From NCBI RefSeq assembly GCF_910592395.1, contig NC_088315.1, forward strand, positions 5,954,501 to 6,018,500: a stretch of DNA of 64,000 bases, given 5' to 3'. The translations under genes and the position numbers were made by a program. Below, piece by piece: positions 36,001 through 48,900 of this stretch. This DNA is from Lineus longissimus. Lineage: Eukaryota > Nemertea > Pilidiophora > Heteronemertea > Lineidae. Position 1 is the stretch's first letter. The number at the start of each line of letters is the position of its first letter. Under the pieces are notes generated by a model. That model searched no databases. It had not been told where the DNA came from and saw only the letters and a list, made by a program, of their open reading frames with translations.

Positions 36001-39000
36001 ATGACACATCATCATTTTGATTGGAAAATTCGCCGTCGTGTATCGTCGAGTTGCTCATTTTTAATTCGGTTCCTTTTGGTATATCATGAACATGGCTTTT
36101 GCAAATCTCCGGGTTCACAAACTATATGCTAGTATATTTACAGTCACAGTTAGCACGAGTGTACATGCAGTATGTTACAACATGATTTCATGATCATATC
36201 ATATTTTGGGGACATATCCCCAACTTCAACCATCGATTGCACATTTAAATGGCCAATTAGGGCACTTGAACTTATTTTCCACAGGACTGAACACGATTAC
36301 TTTTACCAATTTCTAGTGAACTCCTGAAAAGTTCAAGACGGAGATAGCTGAGTTTAGAAAGGTGGAACAATGTACACTCAATTTAATGGCAAATGCCGTT
36401 GCAATGTAAACATGTAGCTCAAACGCACTTTCAATAAGCCAGGAAGAATATCAATGAGAGGCTGATAAATTACAAGGCTTACTTTTTAAGGTCTCTACAT
36501 TTGTCTTCATATTGCTGTCGTAATGTCGCCAACTCGCTCCTTAGTATGGCTTGGTTGGTTTGAGCATCTGTGATGTCGCTTTTCAACACTCTGTTCTCGG
36601 TCGACGTGTCCTCTAATCGCCGCCTCATGTCCAGTACGGTCTCGTCCGATACCTTCTCGCTGAACTGCATTTCAAGCTGAAAAAAAAGTTGAAAAAATAA
36701 TTCACAACTAATACAACTGTTTAAACTGTTCAATTAAAGAACAGCGTTGCCAGCAACAAATTTTATCATTTAATTTGACTTAAAGTTGACAGTCTATATC
36801 AGGCTGACCTTTTACAATCAAAGCCGATAGGAGGAAGAAACATAACATATTAACTTAATTCCATAAACTTTTCAAATACGGCTAGTACACCGTTGATGCA
36901 CCTTAGCTATAGTGTTACCGCTCGTCTGATGGCGATGCTTGGAGATGTACTCTTACCTGCTGTAACCTCTTCAGATTCGTCTGTAACTCTTGCATCTCCA
37001 TCTCTAGCGCCTGTTTCAGCTCCAACTTCTCCTGCTCCGCTCTCTCCCTCTCTTCCTTCCGGACCCTGTTCTCTGTCTTCTGCATCTGATGCTCAATGTC
37101 TTCTTCAAGCTGCCGTAGATGCCGTTCATGCGTCTCTTTTTCTCTACAAGAAGGTCAATAGCAGCCTGAGTTAGACGGGGTGAAATCCTCTCATAAATCA
37201 GAATGAGCGGCATTGTGGTGTGTTTTGTCTGTTCCTATAGTCTATCACACAAACATGCAAGTTCAGGGTCGCAATGAAACGTCAAAGGTACAGGAAAGTG
37301 AGCATAGCGACTTTGCGTCCGGTGGGTAAAGGGTAATTGAGTACCGTAATTATTTCAGAGATTATCATGTTCAAACGACAAATTCACTCACTACGGGGAT
37401 TCATAGTGTGCACAGCTGCAGCCCCCAGGAAACTTTATTGCCCCATTAAGATGTTAACGGTGTGTAGCTTTATTCTTATTCTAATCGATGATGGACATAA
37501 ATTTCGACTGCACGGTACATAGTGCTGGTCACGCTCTTGTTGTCGCGGTTTCATTTCATTTGTCTAGATCATAAGCAATTGACGTCCATATGTATGCGTG
37601 CGCAATGCGTTCGCTCCTGACGGTAATATCGCTATTTTGATTCATGTCACAAAGTATGTTCATTTCCGTGCAGACATACGTTTGTAATGTTCACGTTCGA
37701 TATAACTGGCGCCTGACTGCTTTGTGAAGATATGGCAAGGCGTCAGTTCAAGAACAAAGTTCTCCTCAGTGGCCCAGCTGTTGTGTTTCCACGTAAAATG
37801 GTGCCTACATACGTGGCCTACCCATTACATACTTTTGGGTGTGTTCTGAGCAGAAATAGGTCTAAACACTCCAGCAAAGCCGACCGGGTGACCAAGTGGC
37901 TTTCTGGCTTTGAGAGCCTTTACATAAATTTGATCTGGTGCAAATGTAGTGAATTTGATCCATGTATGGCAATGATTTAAAGAAAGAAATTCTAGTACAC
38001 AGTGTATGCATCAAACTGAATTCAGTTACAGATTCAGTTACAATATTCAATGGACTACTGCGAAAACATCGAACAATCAGACATGTGGATCAATATAAGT
38101 TTTAGAGTTCACACAGTCCGCCAGTTTTGACTTTTTCGAAGGACTGGAAGCACGGGGGTTTAGAGTTAGTAATGTGGTCCTCTTACAACTCAACCTGCTT
38201 GGGGTGGTTGGCGAATTATTACGTGACTAATAAATTTCTCCAACGATTAACCTAAGTCTGTGTCTCTCTCTAATAGCAGTAGTCGTTTTCTTCAAAACAA
38301 ACTTCATATTGTTAAAATCTGATAATCAAAATATCAAAATAAATGTCACCAAAAAAGAAATATTATCTGATACCAACCTTTTATATGAGCTTTCGAGGCG
38401 TTCATTTTCCAGCTGATGGAACCGTATGTCCCGTATCACGTCTAAGATGATCTTTTCAAACACTGGGAGTAGTTGTGGGTAATCTGTGTGGATGGTCTGG
38501 TACAGTTCCACCACTTGTTCTTGGCTGCAAACAACGAATCAAATGTAAACCAAAGACACAGATAATCTAAGGCACTTTAGGTACAGGAATGACTGGGCGG
38601 ATCATCCCAGGACAATTCATATGTTATCAACGTGTGTCTTCCTTACACCATTGGCAGTTTTGCTTAAAGGAATCAGAGTAAGACCTCCACCTCACGAAGA
38701 ATTTAAGTTGCATTTTTGAACATACTAGTATTGCAACGTAAAGACATGGAAACCTTACCCTCATATTCAAATAGCCAAATAATTCATTTTGTTAATGTTA
38801 CATGTATTTTTTCTTTACAAAACGCTGTTGTTGACACATTAGATGACAATAGAACTACCCTGTCGTAATCGACATCATTGTTAGTAGCCATTGATGAGTA
38901 TATCTGATTTGAACGGTGGCTGGGGAAGACATGGTGACCTTTTTTCTTCAATGACGACATTTATTTTTATCTCAGGCGCCAGACTTACAAAATGAGACGA

Positions 39001-42000
39001 TTTTGTCGGCAAAGCGCACTGTTTTTAAGCTTGTTGTAATATTTCATATTTTTAAAAATATTTTCATGAGAAAATGCAATCATTAGAAGCAGCTGCCACA
39101 TTTATCTGACAGTGGTATGAAGTATACGGTTTACATACTGTATGGTCTGTACACTGTATCACGCCATATGGTTACGCCCATAAAATAAGCCTATAGGCTA
39201 CGTATTATGCGTGGACCTAATTATGTTGTGTACAAAAGGCCTATGCATCCTACTGTAAAGGAACTGGTCGATGGTTTCTTTCATCACTATTTGTTTTTGT
39301 CGCAGTAAACAAGTTTCCATTGAAAGGGAGCATCTAGGGTGAAATCAATTTTGGACAGGCTTTTTTGTCTAGGCCTATACCTCCGCAGCTGTCGTGATGT
39401 CATCGTGTTTGGACAAAGGAGCATACTGAAAAAATATTCTAAGAATCCGAATGAATATAATGAATCTGATTATAAAACTTAAATCTCACACAAAACCTTT
39501 AGCAAAATGCAAAAGTCGTATGGGTAGTGTAAGTGATATTTATAGTTTTCTTTTTTGTACAAGGGCTGTCTAAATGACGTCCTTTGATTTGTAACTAATA
39601 AAGTCAAGTTGATATAGAACTTTTTATTGGCAGAAAAAATATTTTGTTTCGGTGAACTCACAACCTATTGTTCAGACACTTCATATCATTGGCTGTAGCC
39701 CTGTGCATTCTACAGACTCGGCCTGTATTTATACCACAGTGCAGATCATTCTGAATACATGTACAATATGTACCTGCAGTGTACAAGGATTGACGACATG
39801 CGACAGCAGGCGCTTACACGTAGATTATATTTGATTAGTACATGCAGATTAGGATCAAAATGGTCGGCCATGGCAAGGTGACATCCTGAACAAGCATCTG
39901 TTTCATAGACGTCGAAAAGGATATTGTAAATAATATCCTGGAATGCTTACTGATGTTATTTTTTTAAAGGATCTTAGAAAGCAACATTTTCTCATGGTTC
40001 TCCATCCTCGAAAATCCTCGAGATCCAACTGTCACTGCTTCTCCTATCTGGTATTCCTAGAGGACCATTAACAAGAGACCAACATTATAAAACTCTATTA
40101 GGAATAGTCCGTTACCCTCTATTACTCACCAAAATCCCGTTTTATATGCATCGCGATGACTGACTGGATCTTTCACCAAATCATTATACAAACGTCCGAA
40201 AGTCGTATCCTCAGATATCTTTGAATCCATTCCTGATACGTAATATCTACTAGGATTCATTCGAAAAACAGTAGGAGAACTCAAAATACATTTTCATCAA
40301 TCCACTCCAGCTTATTTTCAGCTTTTTGGGCCGTTAATATTTTGCTAAACGGCCAAGTTCTGAGTCAAGTATGTTTATGAAAACAGTTTTAGGTTTTCCA
40401 TATTTAAGTCTAATTACCATTTAATTTCGAGCAGCTGATAGACATATGGCTAGATACAATTTCTAGTAAATGTACCTTAATTCGTATGTATCTACGCATG
40501 TGTACACGTCTGTATCAGACGAGGAACCGTAACGAAACAATTTCTACATACTGGTCTTAACTAATTGATTCATCTAAATCAAATGAATCTTTAAAGTTTA
40601 CAGCAATCTCAAGTAATATCCTGGACATCAAGGTAGACTAAACGCTTCCCTGAAAGTGGCCTGAAAAGCCTTTTTGGTGGCCGTCATACCTGCTCTTCAT
40701 TTTCATTATCGTCGTTTAAGTGTAATTTGACCCAAAGAGAAAAACATTTAACTATACTATCTAATATCTTCACCAAGTCAAATATTAGCACGTATATTTT
40801 GACAATTTGATTGAAAGTCTCCCAAAACTTTGACACTGAAAAAGAATTTGATTTCTCACTATACGACTCTATTTTGTATGATCAACCATTGGGTGTATCT
40901 CATTCATTCCTAACCTAGAACTAACCTGCTGGATGAGAGCAGCACAATATTACAAGACAGGTCATCGCAGAAGCCACACCGATCTTTCCCTGGCAGCTCC
41001 GTGCACACACTGTGTCGCCGGCGCGGTGGGATGTAACGGAAGTCACTCTGGAACTTATCAAAGGATGGCGACTTCATTGCGGGGGAAAGCGGTGGGTTGT
41101 TGACCGAGAACGGCCGAAGTATTGGTGGGGGAGGTTTCGGGCCCTTGGACTTGGTTTTATCCGGTGGCTCTTCATCAGTGTTTTCATCTTCATCGTCCAA
41201 GGCCTCTAACTGTAACCCTTCCATGAATTCTTCCAAGCTCAACTTCTCATCGTTGTCCTTATCTAACTGCCAGAGCAAGTCATCAATATCTTGTTCAACC
41301 CAGCAGTGATTTGCACCAAATTCTATCAAGTCTGATTTTTCAATGAACCCACTCTTGTTAATGTCGCAAGCTTTGAATAAAAGCCTTTGTTTATCATCGT
41401 CGTCAGCCGCCATCTTGCGGAGAAAGACCCGGATGTCTTCCCGGCTGCTGTTGCCCCGTTTTACCTTCCTGGGGAGAGATCCCGTGCTCTTCCTCCGCGA
41501 TGAATTGTGGCGGCATTTTAACTTTCGCAATGACATGACTCAATCAGTCTAATATCCAAATCCAGACATTTTCACATCTGTATTCCCTTGGATAAACTTG
41601 AATTTGCGGTAGAAATCGACTTCAGGAAACCCATTTAATAACTTATCGGCCATAAAAGCCAAAATCCAAATCCCGAACGGTTTCTCTGTAGTAAAAATAC
41701 GTAGTAATAAAATTCCATTTGTATTTGAAACTTCTCGTCGAGTAAGAAAGTCTAAGTCCACGACACACATGCTACTGTATTTACTTTCCTCAAAGATTAA
41801 TCCGTCATTTGAATTTTGCACAACTTCTAACGGATTATTATTTTTATAATAAATTTGGTCAGTTTGATCATTGCAAATTTGTATTCGTGTATTTGAGTTG
41901 CGTATTTAATAGCTCTCACATACCGTTCAAATGCTTCTTTACCTTAAAATGAAAAGAAAAATAATCCTTCTTGCATACGCAGGTTTATACATGTGTCATG

Positions 42001-45000
42001 CTTGTGAAATAATGCAAATCAGCCGGTCCGTCAGAATTTCTATTGTTATTCAGCTACAGGCCCTTTCCTAATAAACCTTTTTAACAAATGGCACTAAAAA
42101 TCCTGTTAAATTAGTTGCCTGATTTATTCCATCCAATAATGATATCTGTACAACTTTATCTTTGCAGATTTGTTGATAAACCAATAATCCTGCAATTAAT
42201 CATACGTCATGAAGTCACCTATCATCGTGGTCTCACGAGGTTTTATGTGCAGCTGATACTTTCCCTGCATTTGACAGTAATCAATTCTGAGCAGTTTCTC
42301 TTATAACTCTTCGAAGCGGTAATAAAGTGCTCGTGAAAATGGGAAAGTTCAACCTTGACTCTGTGTTAAGAAGCTGTGTTTGTAGTGCTGCTGGTTTTTT
42401 CTCTCACTCGTTCGTCATCAATGGTGACCACTCAGCTGTGAATATGTCATCTGTCACATGCATTCAATTCCGTTAACCTTGCTCTGTAATCCTCATGTAG
42501 ATCGTTCGCCGAGTCACTTGTGCTTTTGGATATCCTAAACGTATTCCATCTGTTGTTCTTGGCACTCTACAGTTCCGGTTGATAGTATACTGGCACAGGG
42601 CTGCTTTTACGTGAATTTTTCTTTTCAACGTTTGTAGTTAGAAAACTCCATCAACCTTCTCCAGATTTCCGTCGATTTACCTTTGCATCACCTACAGATC
42701 GACCTTCTAACTTCTGAAACTTCGTCAGTATTCATGAACGTTCACGACTTCGTATTAGGTAATCCCGTTTGCAATTAAATTCTTCCGCATGATCCGGTTC
42801 GATGACCATCATTTGATATCCAACAACGAATTTCACAAAACGAGGACGGGTGGTCAGACAAAGATATTGCGAGGTAATTTGGGGAAGAATAAGTTCGCTT
42901 TCGTACCACAAATTGTTCAACCACCTCGCCTATCTATGTCACCGCATAATCCTCTAGGCCTACACATCGGAGTCAGCTCAGCTCTCTCTCAACACAGCAA
43001 ACCACCTATATGTGAGTAATGGCAAATCGATAACCTATCGAACGCAATTGCAGATGTCAGCCGGAGAGAACAAGGGCCTTCACAAAGTATAGATATTTAC
43101 TAGTATATGTATGCAGTATAGGCACTCCCAATGGTGAATCCTTTTCTGCCTAATTGATAGCACTCTTGGTCACATCGTGCTCTTCAACAAGTGATGCGGA
43201 TTGCATTTTTTGTCAAATGGTGCTCTCGCGGGCCCCCTTGACTCCACTCACTTCCAGTAAAACGTTGATGCCTTACATGAACATCTGTTACCTTTATCAT
43301 TATATCTACCTTCTACGTAGAATCATTGCAGTAAAGCAATGTGGATATTGATACATTTCTAGGAGAGTGTTCTGTCATCCTCTGGCTTCAACAAGAATAT
43401 ATAATTATTACGTAGTTTAAACTTCATCTTCTTCTTTTAGTCATTTTGAAGTTATCGTTGGCTTTTTTATGATGAATACAGACAAATATATTCACACAAA
43501 AATTACAAGAAAAAAAAATCACCGAACGAAAATTTTTGAAAAAGTGACAGCAGTGTAATTCGAACCATAGGCCACGGGATCGTCATATCTTACAAGTGAC
43601 CCTTGCGTATGGTCCTGAAATGTTTTGTTCCCCAAGACGCCGCCTAACGTTTCTATCAGGTACCAACTGCAAGAAATCGAACAAACAACCCAATTCTTTG
43701 ACAGCTGTGCACACTGTGAGTCATATAATCATTGCAATATGTTTCCCGTATAGGCCTACGGACTGGTCCACAACATCCATGATGCAGTGACATTTCGTGT
43801 AGGCCTACGCAAATCAAATCAATAAGACCTATGGCAACATCATTGATTTTTGTAGACCTTAACAGGCCTAATGGTAAACGTGCTTATTGTTCACAAGCCA
43901 AGATGAATTTCAAAGGCATATGACTGTTCATATTACCTCTTCTGTACCTGCTTTTTTCTTACCCTATTATTTCGAGTAACGCGACTAGAATGTATACTTC
44001 GAGTACTCATTCGTTACTGCATCTTTCAATGGCGTTCTAGTCTAGGGCGTTTTGTTCACCGTAAAAACAGGATTGCTTCAGTTGTCCGTGTTCAGATGCT
44101 GAGCATCGGTGGCAACATTCCTTACAACGGGCTTCACCTAATTCCGCGCGAGTGATTACACCTTGTTTTTCGCAATTAGGTGTAATCAGGTTCCAGGAAT
44201 CATGCAACCATTGCTAAAGCATCGGGAGCACGAACACGAACGATTTTCATGATGAGCCGAAAAAAAGTGTCGATATTTGAGAGTGTGTGTTTGGGCAAAA
44301 TTTGCACTGAGCTACCCCTAGTAAATCACTCCCGAACGACAACAAAATCTATGATCATTTCAAATATATCGATATTTCAATTGTTTGTTCGCATCAAACA
44401 ATTTCGATATTACATCGGCACAGCTGCTTCCATCGTATGACCTGTATTGATCACTTCTTTACAAAATGGCGCCCAATTTCAGCAACAAGTTTCAGAGCAG
44501 CAATTGTTAAATTGATTAAAACTATGTCCTTTTCAAACTGTTAATGTTAGTGATAAATCGGGTTGTAAATTTAATCTAGGGCTTGAAACCTTTGTTCATT
44601 CGCAAGGCCCGGGGTCTGGGATGAGAGGATGTGCTGCTTCCAGTGTTTCCTGGTCAAGTGAATATTGATTTGCTGCTTCGGCGCAAAAATGGCGATCGTT
44701 TTCAACCACTGGATTAGGATTGTTGAGGACACTGATCGTCCATTTAAATAAACTTTTGTGCCGTAAAAAACCTGTTCGTGAAACAGCAGGTACTGGCGGT
44801 AGATTTGATGTACGACAAACACGACTGAAGTGCACTCAGGGCCACGGTCAGGGATTTGTACGAATGATTTTGATTTTGATAAGCCTGGAGTTTAACTAAT
44901 ATTGATAACTATGAGTTGTGACAACCATGCACCTGCATGACGTATTCTCTTGTCGATTTCATATGTGATCAATAGAATTTGATTAAAATCTGTCCTAAAC

Positions 45001-45952
45001 GTCAACAAAATCTATGAGATGCTGCTGAAAGTGTAGGCGTTTGTTTGTGAAAGAGTTTTAAACTAATAATTGAACAGTGATTTATTACTGGACAGGACTA
45101 TAGTTGTGGGCGTAAAAACAAAGGTTTTCGACGAAATAAAGCTTGTGCATGATTAAGAATTGTACAGGTGTTTTATATATATTTAAATATCACCCATCTA
45201 GCTGCAGGTTCTTGTGGTGATGCCGTTATCCGTTCTGATTAAAATATCGAATAATCATCCACTTGCCCGTTTATTCATCGAGATCTATGGTAATTCATTA
45301 ATTTATTGTTGATAAAAGATGGTTAGTATAGACTTCATTACAAATCGTCAGATCCCTTCTTCAGAATTTTGGTGGTACTCGTTATTTGAGAACAGATGAC
45401 TCATTCCCTGGTGATGTGCCAGCGGGTCAAGGTTGAATCTTCCTGTAGTAGCTTACCAGGGTCAACTGTACAGCTTGCTGTTGCTTCAGACATTGTCAGA
45501 AAATTCAAATATGTTGCAACAATCGAACTAAAACAAATTTGCTCCTTTCTAATTAAAAGAAGAACTTACCATGTGAGCGCGCCGAGTCCGTCTGTTAAAC
45601 CCCCCAAAGCCTCCTCGATCGGATCAGGTTTGTCGGTATCCAGTGAATCTCGGCTGCCCCCAAAATGTTTTAGTGATCCCAGCGATCCAATACTGGCACT
45701 CGAAAGTTTCCGCCGCTTTCTACCGATCTGTAACAAAGTCTGACTGATACTTTTGAATCCGTCCGAGAACTCCGCAACGGATATCCGGCCGTCACCATCT
45801 TTGTCCAATTCCTTGAAGACCGAGGCTAATTCCTCCGCGTCAAGTTCCGTACAGATCTGGGCCAGTTCAATCTCATCGATGTAGCCGGAGCCATCCAGAT
45901 CACAAGTCCGGAAAAGCTGGCCAATGTATTTGTCTTCCTTTGTGCTTGCCAT
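14136..45952 (-). CDS. RASEF: RASEF/Rab45-like large Rab GTPase (EF-hand, coiled coil, giant linker exon, Rab)
   Basis: Exons, 5' to 3': 45570-45952 (1a) or 40926-41536 (1b), 38378-38524, 36957-37143, 36483-36676, 35808-35876, 34518-34608, about 23163-30472 (giant), 20935-21062, 19147-19262, 18636-18833, 17798-18021, 17264-17378, 15301-15420, 14898-14974, 14136-14244. Every edge has GT/AG signals and compatible phase, except the unresolved 5' edge of the giant exon. The order EF-hand pair, coiled coil ending in [16 protein letters not shown], an acidic linker with [12 protein letters not shown], a Rab domain and a CC-motif tail matches RASEF (Rab45), a Ca2+-linked large Rab of vesicle traffic. 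Without the giant exon the protein is about 718 residues, close to human RASEF (about 740); with it, about 3,150. CRACR2A and RAB44 share the architecture, but the linker and Rab residues fit RASEF best. Confidence 0.9.
15421..17263 (-). other. Rab-domain intron with a GC-richer insert
   Basis: About 16815-17190 is clearly GC-richer than its surroundings and contains no supported exon; it may be a decayed transposon or SINE-like insert. I could not identify a family. Confidence 0.35.
17436..17493. repeat. Perfect 20-bp inverted repeat with 18-bp loop
   Basis: Arms 17436-17455 and 17474-17493 are exact reverse complements. It lies inside the intron next to a decayed copy of the neighbouring Rab exon. 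Confidence 0.9.
17449..17520 (-). pseudogene. Decayed partial copy of a Rab exon
   Basis: Two pieces match the exon at 17264-17378: 'aagtacagtcatag' and 'ctctt.gaa.gtacgatttcgc.atac.tcgg'. The centre is replaced by the inverted repeat. No acceptor is kept, so it is not a usable exon. Confidence 0.6.
18636..21062 (-). CDS. RASEF: RASEF-like linker exons between giant exon and Rab domain
   Basis: Exons 20935-21062, 19147-19262 and 18636-18833. They carry [22 protein letters not shown] then [16 protein letters not shown], matching the RASEF linker, then an R/S-rich stretch ([15 protein letters not shown]) and [10 protein letters not shown]. The first exon starts in phase 2 and so cannot accept the coiled-coil exon (phase 0) directly; an exon with 3n+2 bases, such as the giant exon, must lie between. 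Confidence 0.85.
21063..23162 (-). other. 2.1-kb intron 3' of the giant exon
   Basis: No exon seen. It contains a 13-bp perfect hairpin at 22500-22532 and short open frames without splice support. Confidence 0.45.
22500..22532. repeat. Hairpin, 13-bp arms, 7-base loop
   Basis: TATCCACAATAGC pairs perfectly with GCTATTGTGGATA. GCAAT/ATTGC just outside can extend it after a 3-base bulge. Confidence 0.85.
23163..30472 (-). CDS. RASEF: Giant low-complexity exon of the RASEF-like gene
   Basis: One frame stays open from the ATG at 30472 for about 2,430 codons to a CAGAT|GTAAGC donor at 23163. Read through the donor it stops four bases later. Spliced, AT plus A of the next exon continues as I-P-R-S-V in the RASEF linker frame, so the exon is phase-linked to the Rab end. 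The protein is dominated by S, G, Q, T, R, N and Y, is almost free of hydrophobic segments, and has no recognised globular domain. It has a degenerate ~12-residue repeat field (centre [11 protein letters not shown]) near its N-terminus and a ~17-residue field ([12 protein letters not shown]) in the middle, many Y/Q/G-rich tracts, then T/S-rich sequence with DPFDD and NPFD tripeptide motifs near the C-end. It is probably intrinsically disordered. The 5' splice boundary is unresolved. Confidence 0.85.
27805..28170 (-). repeat. Tandem ~51-nt coding repeats (YSPRTGRRD-type)
   Basis: Successive units carry [42 protein letters not shown] and [11 protein letters not shown], separated by about 7 variable residues. 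Confidence 0.8.
29887..30222 (-). repeat. Tandem ~36-nt coding repeats ([10 protein letters not shown]-type)
   Basis: About nine degenerate units such as [22 protein letters not shown] and [10 protein letters not shown] lie back to back; the DNA shows the same period (cctactatcctg..atatcc on the plus strand). Confidence 0.85.
30473..34517 (-). other. 4-kb intron upstream of the giant exon
   Basis: No exon recognised. Because the preceding exon ends in phase 0 and the best acceptor near the giant exon (GGTAG|T, about 30464) wants phase 2, a short unseen exon or an internal promoter may lie here. Confidence 0.4.
34518..38524 (-). CDS. RASEF: RASEF-like coiled-coil exons (five)
   Basis: Exons 38378-38524, 36957-37143, 36483-36676, 35808-35876 and 34518-34608 run in phases 2, 2/0, 0/2, 2, 2/0. 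They encode a long, charged heptad-rich segment: [11 protein letters not shown]..., then E/K/Q/R-rich helices ([36 protein letters not shown]), [39 protein letters not shown] and [16 protein letters not shown]. In RASEF this coiled coil mediates self-association. The last block is nearly diagnostic for RASEF. Confidence 0.88.
38525..40925 (-). other. Intron after exon 1b
   Basis: AT-rich; no further coiled-coil exon recognised. Confidence 0.45.
40926..41536 (-). CDS. RASEF: RASEF-like exon 1b: second EF-hand pair
   Basis: 203 codons plus two bases, ending CAG|GTTAGT in phase 2, the same as exon 1a. A basic N-terminus is followed by two EF-hand loops ([12 protein letters not shown], with D rather than E at position 12, and [12 protein letters not shown]), an acidic stretch, a proline run and [17 protein letters not shown]. 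An in-frame stop just upstream means it has its own ATG as an alternative first exon. Alternatively a CTCTCCCCAG|G site inside it (after about 22 codons) would accept exon 1a in phase 2, giving a four-EF-hand protein. Confidence 0.75.
41537..45569 (-). other. 4-kb region between the two EF-hand exons
   Basis: Intron of the 1a transcript. If 1b has its own promoter it should lie just above 41536. No exon recognised. Confidence 0.45.
45570..45952 (-). CDS. RASEF: RASEF-like exon 1a: EF-hand pair with its own start
   Basis: The ATG at 45952-45950 has A at -3 and G at +4. It gives 127 codons plus two bases to an ATG|GTAAGT donor. Two canonical EF-hand loops are visible, [12 protein letters not shown] and [12 protein letters not shown], each with acidic residues at 1 and 3 and E at 12. 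A serine-rich, then acidic tail follows. The phase-2 end fits the exon at 38524 (continuing into [12 protein letters not shown]) and also an internal acceptor in exon 1b. Confidence 0.85.
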
Positions 45953-48900
45953 TTTGTGCGATTATTTTGAGACAATCAAAATAACCTGAGGATTATCACT
46001 TCGAAAGCGAAAGAAGAATTTCGTGTGAAAGGGTCTCACTTCCACTTGGATTTAGTCAAACTACGATGTGAAAATATCAAACCAAGGTTTTATCTAACAC
46101 AATTAGATACTGGATTTGGAAAACACAAGCTCCGCTGTCAACTCATTTTGACTCTTGATATTCCGTTAGATTATGATACGACGTTTCTGTAATGTTATTG
46201 AGAATCCTTACACAATATATTGCGCAAATACTAACCGCTCCTGTAGTTACATTTCAGCCGTTTTTCCTGTGTTGTTTGCTGGTTTTTTTATTGTAACAGC
46301 CGGTTGCTTCTAGGATGCTTTGATACTGAAAGTAAAAGAAAAGTTGTTTACTTATCGACCAGTGACAGGTGGAAAACAGATTTGGAAGATGGCCGATTCT
46401 TTATATCGTGCATGCTGTTTGTGTCGGTGTAAAAGTAGAACATTTCCCCCAGGAAAACGTGTCAGGACCTACAGTATTCAGCCGGATTGTGGTATATGGT
46501 TCTAAAGAGGCCATGACCGTCAAAAGCTAAGAGAATAAAGCACACATTCGAATACTCTGTTACCCGGACATTCTCTCCTGGTTATCTTCGGTCGGTATCA
46601 ACTTGATGACGAGCGTGATTCGTTCTATAAAAGGAACCAAAAGCAGATGGTCGCATTCAGTAACAGGTGAAATACAATGAATGGAAAATCACTTATAAAT
46701 CTAAAATGATTTCTCCTCAATATGGCTGCAAGTGTCATCGAGAAAAAATAGAGTGTTTATCGTTGCCAGAATCGTACGCCCAACTGAATGAATTTTCATT
46801 GAGAACCTACATCTCTTTGAGAACAACTGTAGTACACATTCTGGTTCGTTTCCAAGTAAAGTACTTCCATAATATATGTAGGTGTAAACTGTGAGTGCAT
46901 TACATTTGACCGAACACATGTCAATATATATTCTTCAGAAGATATATTAGTGAAAGGTTATTCCATTGGAGTGTCCGAAGAAAATCTAAAGGACGCTGGC
47001 ATGAGAAGTACATATAGTCAGATGGGCACCTTACTACATTTACTTTAAGAAAACTCACTCAAATACTTCGTCAATGTAAGCCATGTGGGTACAATTTCCG
47101 TTAGGAATCGTTATGTTGAATATTGAATTATGTACATTAAGTATACATTGGTGGCGGTTTTACAAAATATGATATTGATATATCACACATTCTTTGGCCT
47201 GGGAACAGATCGCGCACACCGCCCCAAGACAATGGTCACCTCATGTGGTTCTCTATCATAGATGTATCACAACAGCTTAGGCCTGGAATGGCGACGTCAT
47301 GGCAATATGAGATATAATGTTGGCAATGCCAATATTTGACCACATTTAGTTTAGGAGTGACGCCAAAAATTTCACAAATTTAGATAAAATAACCGAGAGT
47401 TAATTCAGTCAAATTAGAAAACAGTGCTCATCATTTTAATTACACTAAATCATTATTCTTTTGTGATCAGATAAAGTATGTAACGGATTGATCCGATTTC
47501 TCACCCCCCCCCCCCCAAAAAAAAAATTCTAGAATCAAACTTTGCTCGATCTTATCCACTAAATGAATATTTCAAATAATATACTTTTTATAGAAGAACA
47601 CATGAGGAGTGTTGCCATTGAGTTGATTACCGAAACACACTATTATAATCCTATAACAGACTGCTGGGTGTGCTTTTCCTGACATAATGCTGACGGTCAG
47701 ATGTTCGATGACCCAATGACGTTTAGGTAGGTGACATTTCACTGGCATCTCTCCAGTATACGTGAAACACCACCCGAAAATATCAGAAATAATATCAACA
47801 ATACCTTATGCGTTTGCCCTTGGGCTTTACAGAAGTACTCTATTGGATATGTTAGAAGAACATTTAAAAGGATAGAGACACTTTTTGGATTATGATAAAG
47901 ATTTCTACAAAGTGTCCAGTTCATCGAGAATAGAATTTTTTCTTGATGCCATCTATAATTTTTAAGAAATATGTCTCTCGAGTCAGCGGGGTCAATTAAT
48001 GTAGACAGTCCTTTATAAAACCGTATTCCTATTATCCGAATTCCGACTGACCAACACTGAAATAGAAGGGGGTGATGATAAACCTCGTCTTGTAAAAATG
48101 CCAAAGATTGTTATCAAATTTGAAAAATTCACTCACCAAAAATTGTTTAACCTCAGCTGAAAAATTTAATTTTCCGTCTACTCCGCACTGACGAGAACGT
48201 AATATGGCTGTGGTCTATTAGACCAGCAAAGCCTATGCATGTACTGACGTAGGTCCATTGACTACGTTCAATATATCGATTGGAAAACTGTAATAGGGAG
48301 AACCATTTCAAAGAACATTGCAACACCTGTGATGAGGAGATTTGACTGCGCAAGCCCAATGTTTGTGATATGTCCGGTTAATTTATGCATAGGCCTATCA
48401 ACGTCCGGCCTGTTTTAATAAAGGAGATTGCGCATCTAGTTTATTTAGCACATTAGTTTTAAAGGTAGCTTCCATCAGCAGGGCTTCTGTTCCAAATACA
48501 TGTATTCTCACTGCACCACCAACTATAGGAAGTTGACAAGCTTTTAACGTCTGCTCGAAGATTACACAATCTATCTACATTGAGATTGGCTCGTTCTGAT
48601 GACACCGGTGGTGCAGAAATTAGCCTGTCCGATTGGACAACAACATAAAGTTAACTAAATTTCGGCTGACGAAACTTTTAAATACCAATAATGTTACGGG
48701 TGGAAAATGGTTTTGGAGAAATATAACCTGTCGTGAATAATGTGCTTCATTGAAAAATCAATGTTTTTTAATCAAAATCCTTTGATATTTACGTGTATTT
48801 GCAAACATAAGCGACAGCAGTTACTTTCAAAATAATTTCATTTGTATAACTAGCTATGTATAGGCACCGGTAAATGAACAATGGTGTTCATAAAAGTCTA

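Noticed and set aside
47739-48104. 121-codon minus frame
   Set aside because: No recognisable domain; composition like the surrounding AT-rich DNA.
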